NCBI GenBank assembly: GCA_011176545.1
Contig: DUEN01000103.1
Span: forward strand, 1 to 64,000
DNA length: 64,000 nucleotides
DNA from: Caldilineae bacterium
Lineage (GTDB): Bacteria > Chloroflexota > Anaerolineae > DUEN01
Direction: 5' to 3'
Below are positions 57,488-64,000 of this stretch, piece by piece. Position 1 is the first letter of the stretch. The number at the start of each line of letters is the position of its first letter. The notes below the pieces were generated by a model, which was not told the DNA's origin, did no database searches, and saw only the letters and a program-made list of their open reading frames with translations. The position numbers and the translations under genes are program-made.

Positions 57488-60400
57488 ATGAGCACCGCCG
57501 ACATCATCAACACGCTCAAAGTGCAAGCTGATCGCCCGGCCAAGGTCGGCCAGTGGAGCGAGGCGGCCCTGCGCGTCTTGAGGGAACGCTACCTGCTCCG
57601 CAACGAGGCCGGGGAGGTCATCGAGACGCCAGAAGACATGTGCTGGCGGGTCGCGATGGCCATCGCTCAGGGCGAGGCGAAGCACGGAGCGGACGAGGCC
57701 ACCGTGCGAGCCTGGGCCGAGCGATTCTATGACCTCATGGTAGAGCGAAAGTTCCTCCCTAATTCCCCCACGATGATGAACGCGGGCAAGGGGAACAACC
57801 TGCAATATTCAGCCTGCTATGTCCTCCCGGTCGGGGACTCGATGGAGGAGATCTTCGACGCGATTAAGAACGCGGCCCTGATCCACAAGTCGGGGGGCGG
57901 GACGGGCTTCGCCTTCAGCCGCCTGCGTCCCGCGGGCAGCCTGGTCCGTTCGTCCGGCGGCAAGGCCAGCGGCCCCGTCAGCTTCCTGCGCGTGTTTAAC
58001 GCGGCCACCGAGGCGGTGAAGCAGGGCGGAACGCGGCGAGGGGCCAACATGGGCATCCTCCGGGTGGACCATCCCGATATCGAGGAGTTCATCACCTGCA
58101 AACTGGATGGCAGCATCACCAACTTTAACATCTCGGTCGCCGCCACGGATGCGTTCATGCGCGCGGTGATGGAGGATACTGAATATGAGATCCTGGCCCA
58201 GCCTGGCTGGCCGGACGGCAAGGGGGGCCGATATCAGGGTGGCGAGGTCATCGGCCGCAAGCGCGCTCGGGATGTCTTCCAGAAGATCGTGGAGGCCGCC
58301 TGGCGCACGGGCGACCCGGGGATGATCTTCATCGATCGCATCAACGCTTCCCCGGCCAACCCCACGCCAGCGCTGGGCCAGATCGAAGCGACCAATCCCT
58401 GCGTGGCCGGCGACACGTGGGTCTTAACGGAATCTGGCCCGCGGCAGGTGCGCGAGCTAGTGGGCAAGCCGTGTCGGGTGATCGTCCAGGGATACGCGTG
58501 GAACACCGGCCCCGAGGGGTTCTTCGCGACGGGCAAGAAGCCGGTGTTGCGCCTGCGGACGAAGGAGGGGCATACCCTTCGTCTGACCGCCAACCACCTG
58601 GTGGCGCGGGTGACGCGACGCACCCGTTGGACGCTGGAGGTGGAGTGGGCCGAGGCTGGGGAGCTGAAGCCCGGTGATGAGATCGTGTTGCACAATCACC
58701 GCAATCTGGAAGGCTGGGAAGGCCCCGGGACGGAGGAGGAGGGCTATCTGATCGGCCTGCTCCTGGGCGATGGCACTTTGAAAAAGGAAGCCGCTGTGCT
58801 CAGCGTATGGGGGGCTGAGGACGAACGAGAGCCCGTGTTGGCCCAGGCGGAGCGTTACATCCGCACATTGCCGCATCGGTCGGATTCCGCTAGATGGCAT
58901 CCGGTGGCCGGACGTGATGAATGGCGGATGGAGTCCACTGCGCTGCGGGATCTGGCCTTCCGCCTGGACATGGGGATTGGGCACAAGTCATGGACGCCGA
59001 CCATCGAGCGTACCTCCAGCAACTTCTATCGCGGCTTTCTGCGCGGCCTGTTCGACGCGGATGGCTCCGTACAGGGCTCCCGAGAGAAGGGCGTATCCAT
59101 CCGCCTCAGCCAGAGCGATCGCAACGTCCTGGAAGGCGTGCAGCGTATGCTGCTCAGGCTGGGGATCCATTCGCACATCTACTCGCGGCGCGAGGCCGGG
59201 GAAGCGTTGCTCCCCGAGGGCCACGATGGCGCGCGCTTCTATCCCACGCAGCCGCAATACGAGCTCATCATCTCGAACGACAACATCCTCCTCTTCGCCG
59301 AGCAGATAGGGTTCACCGATCCGGCGAAGCGAGCGGCGTTGGATCGGCTGTTGAGTGCATACAGGCGCTTGTTGAACCGTGAGCGGTTTATCGCCCGGGT
59401 GGAGGCTGTGGAGCCGGACGGAATCGAAGAGGTGTATGACGTGCGCGTCCCCGGCGTGCACGCCTTTGATGCTAATGGCCTGTATGTGCACAATTGCGGG
59501 GAACAGCCTCTATTGCCGAATGAGGCGTGCAATCTCGGCTCGATCAACCTGCTGCGGTTCGTCAAGCCGGCGGGGCAGAGGGAGAAGCACCAAAACGGTC
59601 ACCAGCCGGAGCGCCATCCCGGGATCGACTGGGAGGAGCTGGAGCGCGTCGTACGCTTGAGCGTGCGCTTCCTGGATGATGTCATCGAGGTGAACCCATA
59701 TCCGCTCCCAGAGGTGCGGAAGGCCGTCGAGGGCAATCGACGCATCGGCCTGGGCGTCATGGGCTGGGCGGACGTGCTCTTCGCCCTGGGCATCCCCTAC
59801 GACAGCGAGGAGGCATTGGAGCTGGCCCACCAGGTGATGGGCTTCATTAATGAGATCGGACATGACGAGTCGGCGCGGCTGGCCGAGGAACGCGGGCCGT
59901 TCCCCAACTGGCCCCAGTCGATCTACGCCGACGATCGTCCGCTGCGTAACGCCACGGTGACGACCATCGCTCCGACGGGCACCATCAGCATCATCGCTGG
60001 CGCGTCCTCCGGCATCGAGCCGCTCTTCGCCCTCGCCTTCTCGCACATCGTGGGCGAACGTCATCTCACCTTCATCGATCCCGTGTTCGAGCAGGTGGCC
60101 CGCGAGCGCGGGTTCTACTCCGAGGAGCTGATGGAAAAGGTCGCGGAGACCGGGACTCTTCAGGGGATCACGGACCTTCCAGAGGATGTGCGGCGGGTCT
60201 TCGTCACCGCCCACGAGATCGCCCCCGAATGGCATGTGAGGATGCAGGCCGCCTTCCAGGCCCACACGGACAACGCGGTGAGTAAGACGATCAATCTGCC
60301 CAACAGTGCGACGATAGAGGATGTTGCCAACGCTTACCTGCTAGCTTACAAGGAAGGATGCCTGGGGATCACGGTGTTCCGGGATGGCTGCAAGGGCACG

Positions 60401-61033
60401 CAGGTGCTCCACGCGGGCACCAAGAGCACGGATAAGGGCGCCATCGAGGACGAGCAAGAGGCGAAGAAGGTCGTGACCAAGGCCCCTGTCCCGATGCTCG
60501 GCCAGCTCTCGCCGGATGGGTATTATCAGAAGAAGCCCCGGCCGCGAGTCCTACATGGTACCACGTATCGATGGACCACGCCACTGGGCACGGCCTATGT
60601 GACGATCAACTCCGACAGTAGTGGGCAGCCCTTCGAGGTCTTCCTTAACGTGGGTAAAGCGGGTTCGGATGTTGCCGCGGTATCCGAGGCGTTGGGTAGG
60701 CTGATCTCGCTGATCCTGCGTCTTCCCTCCTCGCTTGCCCCACGGGAACGTCTGGAAGAGGTGGTGGAGCAATTGGCTGGAATCGGCGGCGGGCGACCGT
60801 TGGGCTTCGGTCCCAACGCTGTCCGCTCACTGCCTGACGCGATCTCGCAAGTGCTGGCGGAGTACCTGAAGGGCGAGGCCCCCGAGAAGCCGGCGGAAGA
60901 GGTCGAAGTGGCGCAGCTCTCATTGCCCTTGGACCGCCCCACGGGCGATCTATGTCCTGAGTGTGGGCAGGCGACCCTCGTGTTCGAGGAGGGGTGCAAA
61001 AAGTGCCTCTCATGCGGCTTTAGTGAGTGCTAA
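57488..61033 (+). CDS. nrdJ: Adenosylcobalamin-dependent (class II) ribonucleoside-diphosphate reductase, intein-containing
   Basis: [96 protein letters not shown]-terminal [26 protein letters not shown]. Confidence 0.95.
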   Translation: MSTADIINTLKVQADRPAKVGQWSEAALRVLRERYLLRNEAGEVIETPEDMCWRVAMAIAQGEAKHGADEATVRAWAERFYDLMVERKFLPNSPTMMNAGKGNNLQYSACYVLPVGDSMEEIFDAIKNAALIHKSGGGTGFAFSRLRPAGSLVRSSGGKASGPVSFLRVFNAATEAVKQGGTRRGANMGILRVDHPDIEEFITCKLDGSITNFNISVAATDAFMRAVMEDTEYEILAQPGWPDGKGGRYQGGEVIGRKRARDVFQKIVEAAWRTGDPGMIFIDRINASPANPTPALGQIEATNPCVAGDTWVLTESGPRQVRELVGKPCRVIVQGYAWNTGPEGFFATGKKPVLRLRTKEGHTLRLTANHLVARVTRRTRWTLEVEWAEAGELKPGDEIVLHNHRNLEGWEGPGTEEEGYLIGLLLGDGTLKKEAAVLSVWGAEDEREPVLAQAERYIRTLPHRSDSARWHPVAGRDEWRMESTALRDLAFRLDMGIGHKSWTPTIERTSSNFYRGFLRGLFDADGSVQGSREKGVSIRLSQSDRNVLEGVQRMLLRLGIHSHIYSRREAGEALLPEGHDGARFYPTQPQYELIISNDNILLFAEQIGFTDPAKRAALDRLLSAYRRLLNRERFIARVEAVEPDGIEEVYDVRVPGVHAFDANGLYVHNCGEQPLLPNEACNLGSINLLRFVKPAGQREKHQNGHQPERHPGIDWEELERVVRLSVRFLDDVIEVNPYPLPEVRKAVEGNRRIGLGVMGWADVLFALGIPYDSEEALELAHQVMGFINEIGHDESARLAEERGPFPNWPQSIYADDRPLRNATVTTIAPTGTISIIAGASSGIEPLFALAFSHIVGERHLTFIDPVFEQVARERGFYSEELMEKVAETGTLQGITDLPEDVRRVFVTAHEIAPEWHVRMQAAFQAHTDNAVSKTINLPNSATIEDVANAYLLAYKEGCLGITVFRDGCKGTQVLHAGTKSTDKGAIEDEQEAKKVVTKAPVPMLGQLSPDGYYQKKPRPRVLHGTTYRWTTPLGTAYVTINSDSSGQPFEVFLNVGKAGSDVAAVSEALGRLISLILRLPSSLAPRERLEEVVEQLAGIGGGRPLGFGPNAVRSLPDAISQVLAEYLKGEAPEKPAEEVEVAQLSLPLDRPTGDLCPECGQATLVFEEGCKKCLSCGFSEC
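58400..59494 (+). mobile_element. Intein (365 aa) with LAGLIDADG homing endonuclease domain, inserted in NrdJ at ATNP^CGEQPL
   Basis: Block [21 protein letters not shown]; block [17 protein letters not shown] motifs [10 protein letters not shown] and [12 protein letters not shown]; block [24 protein letters not shown] followed by Cys+1. Confidence 0.95.
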
Positions 61034-61049
61034 CGATGGGTAAGATAAG

Positions 61050-61083
61050 AGAACCCCGGCTTCTTCGAAGAAGCCGGGGTTCT
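61050..61083 (+). terminator. Hairpin AGAACCCCGGCTTCTTCGAAGAAGCCGGGGTTCT after nrdJ
   Basis: Perfect inverted repeat with following TCTT. Confidence 0.75.
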
Positions 61084-61157
61084 TCTTATGGAAAGGCCAT
61101 GAGTGGCAACCGTTTCTTCTTGACGCTCGCTGCCCTTGTGTGTATACTGCAACATGC

Positions 61158-61234
<77 letters not shown>

Positions 61235-61235
61235 C

Positions 61236-61308
61236 GCGGGAGTAGCTCAGGTGGTAGAGCATCGGCCTTCCAAGCCGAGTGTCGCGGGTTCGAGTCCCGT
61301 CTCCCGCT
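61236..61308 (+). tRNA. tRNA-Gly (anticodon TCC), CCA not encoded
   Basis: GCGGGAG...TCGGC-CTTCCAA-GCCGA...GGTTCGAGTCC...CTCCCGC-T, then TCC. Confidence 0.95.
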
Positions 61309-61316
61309 TCCTTTTC

Positions 61317-61392
61317 GGGCCCCTAGCTCAGCGGTCAGAGCGGCCGGCTCATAACCGGTTGGTCCTCGGTTCGAATCCGAGGGGGCCCACCA
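61317..61392 (+). tRNA. tRNA with CAT anticodon (elongator Met or lysidine-modified Ile2), CCA encoded
   Basis: GGGCCCC...GCCGG-CTCATAA-CCGGT...GGTTCGAATCC...GGGGCCC-A-CCA. Confidence 0.93.
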
Positions 61393-61558
61393 TCTTCGGT
61401 GAGCTCCAGTCATCTTGGACTGGAGTTCGTTCTTCTTCCACGAAAGACACCATGATTAGTTCGCACGATGCCGGATCAGGGAGAACATTCCCCGTTCTTT
61501 TTTTGCGCCTCTGTCGTGTATCCGTCCTATATCTGATATCATGATGCAGAGGTGAGCT

Positions 61559-63313
61559 ATGCTTTATCCACAATCGAATCCTCTACGCCAGAGTATTGAC
61601 CTCTCCGGATTCTGGGACTTCCGCTTCGATCCCGAGGATGCTGGGCTCTCGGCTGGATGGGCCAATGGCTTCACGGGGGGCTATCCTATCGCCGTCCCGG
61701 CCAGCTGGAACGATCAGTTCGAGGACTGGCGCGATTACCTGGGGCCGGCGTGGTACCAAACCCGCTTCGACCTGCCCTGGGGATGGGAGGAGCGCCGGGT
61801 GTATCTGCGCTTCGGCTCCGTCAACTACCTGGCCGAGATATGGCTCAACGGCGTACGTCTGGGCCAACACGAGGGGGGACACCTGCCCTTCGAGTTCGAT
61901 ATTACCCCACATGTCAAGCGAGAGGGCAATCTCCTGGTCGTGCGCGTGGAAGGGGAGCTGGCGCCTGATCGCGTGCCGCCGGGAAATGTGCCACCCGACC
62001 CTCTGGACACGTTCGCGGGCATCAACTATCCCGACACCACCTTCGACTTCTTCCCGTTCTGCGGTATCCACCGCCCTGTGTTACTCTACGCCGTCCCTTA
62101 CGATGCCATCGCGGATCTCACGGTGGTCACGGAGATCGTGGAAAACCGCGGCATCGTGCGCGTGCACCTGGACCGCACGACGGCGGATTCGGCGACGGCG
62201 CGGTTCGTGCTGCGCGGACATGGCACTGAGGTTATGGCCGAGCTGCCGGCCGCCGAGGAGACGGTGGAGGCCGTGCTCACGGTGCCCGGCGCCGCCTTCT
62301 GGTCCCCCGAAGAGCCCAACCTGTACGAGCTCGCCGTCGAGCTGATGCGCGGCGGCGAGGCGTTCGATCGCTACACGCTCCCGGTGGGCATCCGCACCAT
62401 CGCCGTAGAAGGCGACGCGTTACTGCTCAACGGTCGGCCGCTCATGCTCAAGGGGTTCGGCCGCCACGAGGACTTCCCCATCACGGGAAGGGGGCTGGTG
62501 CCCGCCGTCATCGTCAAGGACTACGCGCTGATGAAGTGGATCGGCGCCAACTCCTTCCGCACATCGCACTATCCATACTCCGAGCAGATGATGGACCTGG
62601 CCGATCGTTTGGGCTTCCTGGTGATCGACGAGACGCCGGCGGTGGGATTGTTCTTCCGAGAAGAAGGGCTGGAGCGGCGTCTGGAACTGTGCCGCCAGTA
62701 TGTGCGGGAGCTCATCGCCCGCGACAAGAACCATCCCAGCGTGATCATGTGGAGCCTGGCGAACGAGCCGCACTCCAAGCGGCCCGCGGCCAAGGCCTTC
62801 TTCCGCGACCTGTACGACCTGGCCAAGTCGCTGGATCCCACCCGGCCGGTGACCGTGGTCAGCATGTTGGGGGAGACCGAGGAGGCCTTCGAGTTCTGCG
62901 ACGTGGTATGCCTCAATCGATACTATGGATGGTACACGGAGTGCGGGCAGTTGGATAAGGGGTGTAGGAAGCTCTCGGAGGAGCTGGACGCGCTGCATGC
63001 GAAGTATCCCAAGCCGCTGATCCTGACCGAGTTCGGCGCGGATACGATCCCGGGATGCCACGCCCAACCGCCGGAGATGTTTAGCGAGGAATATCAGGCG
63101 GAGATGCTGACCCGCTATATCGAGATATTGAACAGCAAGCCCTACGTCGTGGGCCAGCACGTCTGGAACATGTGCGACTTTAAGACGGGACAGTCGGTGC
63201 GTCGCATGGGCGGGTTCAACTATAAGGGCGTGTTCACCCGCGACCGCCGTCCCAAGCTGGCCGCGCACCGTTTGCGCGAGCTTTGGACGGGGGAAGGGAC
63301 GAAGGGCGGATGA
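61559..63313 (+). CDS. uidA: Beta-glucuronidase / GH2 family
   Basis: IDLSGFWDFRFDPEDAGLSAGWANGF; VPASWNDQFEDWRDYLGPAWYQTRFDLP; GFGRHEDFPITGRGL; NSFRTSHYPYSEQMMDLADRLGFLVIDETPAVGL; NHPSVIMWSLANEP; ILTEFGADTIPG. Confidence 0.94.
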   Translation: MLYPQSNPLRQSIDLSGFWDFRFDPEDAGLSAGWANGFTGGYPIAVPASWNDQFEDWRDYLGPAWYQTRFDLPWGWEERRVYLRFGSVNYLAEIWLNGVRLGQHEGGHLPFEFDITPHVKREGNLLVVRVEGELAPDRVPPGNVPPDPLDTFAGINYPDTTFDFFPFCGIHRPVLLYAVPYDAIADLTVVTEIVENRGIVRVHLDRTTADSATARFVLRGHGTEVMAELPAAEETVEAVLTVPGAAFWSPEEPNLYELAVELMRGGEAFDRYTLPVGIRTIAVEGDALLLNGRPLMLKGFGRHEDFPITGRGLVPAVIVKDYALMKWIGANSFRTSHYPYSEQMMDLADRLGFLVIDETPAVGLFFREEGLERRLELCRQYVRELIARDKNHPSVIMWSLANEPHSKRPAAKAFFRDLYDLAKSLDPTRPVTVVSMLGETEEAFEFCDVVCLNRYYGWYTECGQLDKGCRKLSEELDALHAKYPKPLILTEFGADTIPGCHAQPPEMFSEEYQAEMLTRYIEILNSKPYVVGQHVWNMCDFKTGQSVRRMGGFNYKGVFTRDRRPKLAAHRLRELWTGEGTKGG

Positions 63314-63327
63314 CGATTGATCTGCAA

Positions 63328-63353
63328 GTAGGGGCGCAGCATGCTGCGCCCTA
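63328..63353. repeat. Repeat family B palindrome GTAGGGGCGCAGCATGCTGCGCCCTAC
   Basis: Near-perfect inverted repeat downstream of uidA. Confidence 0.8.
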
Positions 63354-63425
63354 CCCCACGGTTCCATGCGCACCTACCTTGAGCCCTTCGCTGTGGTCTA
63401 ATTATGAACCTCACGAGGAGGATGA

Positions 63426-64000
63426 ATGATGAATACAGAATGTATGTTGTTCCGTAACACGGCTGCCCATACGGGGCGTAAGCGCGTCATCACGCCGGAG
63501 AACTCCGATCTGGAGTATCTCTCCTACGGGCGTACGATCCTGAAGGCCGGCGATGAGCCCGTGACTTTCAACACTGGCGATGAGGAGGTCGTCCTCCTCT
63601 GCATGAACGGAGAGGGCACCATCGAGGCCGGCGGGCAGACGTATACCCTGAAGAAGTGGGACGCCCTCTTCGCCGCGGCCGGCGTTGACCTGAAGCTCAG
63701 CACCGAGAGCTCCGTGGACTTCCTGGAGTGCGCGGCCCCGACGGAAAAGAAGGGCACCGTGCAGTTCGTGCCTTTCGACAGCGTGAAGGATGATCCCAAG
63801 CTGGCGGGGGTGTACGGTGAGGTGCCTTTCCAGCGTACCATCTATAAGATCATCGATGACAATGTGGACGCCTCCCGTCTGCTGGTAGGCGTGACCTTCA
63901 GCGAGCCGGGCAACTGGACATCGTGGCCGCCACATGAGCACGCCGACACCAAAGAGGAGATCTACGTCTATTGCGATATGCCCACACCGGCTTTCGGCGT
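63426..64000 (+). CDS. 5-deoxy-glucuronate isomerase (IolB)-like cupin protein, truncated by the window end
   Basis: GNWTSWPPHEHADTKEEIYVYCDMPTPAFG; bicupin-like N-terminus; GAGGAGG RBS. Confidence 0.8.
   Translation, partial: MMNTECMLFRNTAAHTGRKRVITPENSDLEYLSYGRTILKAGDEPVTFNTGDEEVVLLCMNGEGTIEAGGQTYTLKKWDALFAAAGVDLKLSTESSVDFLECAAPTEKKGTVQFVPFDSVKDDPKLAGVYGEVPFQRTIYKIIDDNVDASRLLVGVTFSEPGNWTSWPPHEHADTKEEIYVYCDMPTPAFG

Overview
The 64 kb window looks like a bacterial chromosome segment, probably Chloroflexota; that placement is inferred from gene content only. It is densely coding, and no CRISPR array, rRNA or intact transposase was seen. Main blocks: (i) S9 peptidase, dus, a DapB-like dehydrogenase and a LacI-type sugar operon (lacI, ABC importer, GH116 glycosidase, URO-D-family protein), followed by malQ and a second sugar ABC importer; (ii) a MoaD-like protein, a small unknown and a protoglobin domain fused to a MoaD/ThiS-like domain, convergent with a tungsten aldehyde:ferredoxin oxidoreductase-family gene; (iii) pgi, osmC-like, phzF-like and GNAT genes; (iv) an archaeal-style mevalonate-entry block (DUF35, thiolase, HMG-CoA synthase, HMG-CoA reductase); (v) an orphan three-gene proton-translocating membrane module; (vi) a dcw cluster from mraZ to ftsZ without murE and with two paralogous small membrane proteins between murG and murC; (vii) nrdR plus an intein-containing class II ribonucleotide reductase, with a pair of NrdR boxes upstream; (viii) a Pro/Gly/CAU tRNA cluster; (ix) beta-glucuronidase and a truncated iolB-like gene. 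The most novel-looking item is the heme-globin/MoaD fusion next to the AOR gene. Several families of dispersed palindromic or short tandem repeats occupy the intergenic spaces and in places form gene termini. All calls come from reading the sequence and supplied translations; no searches were run.
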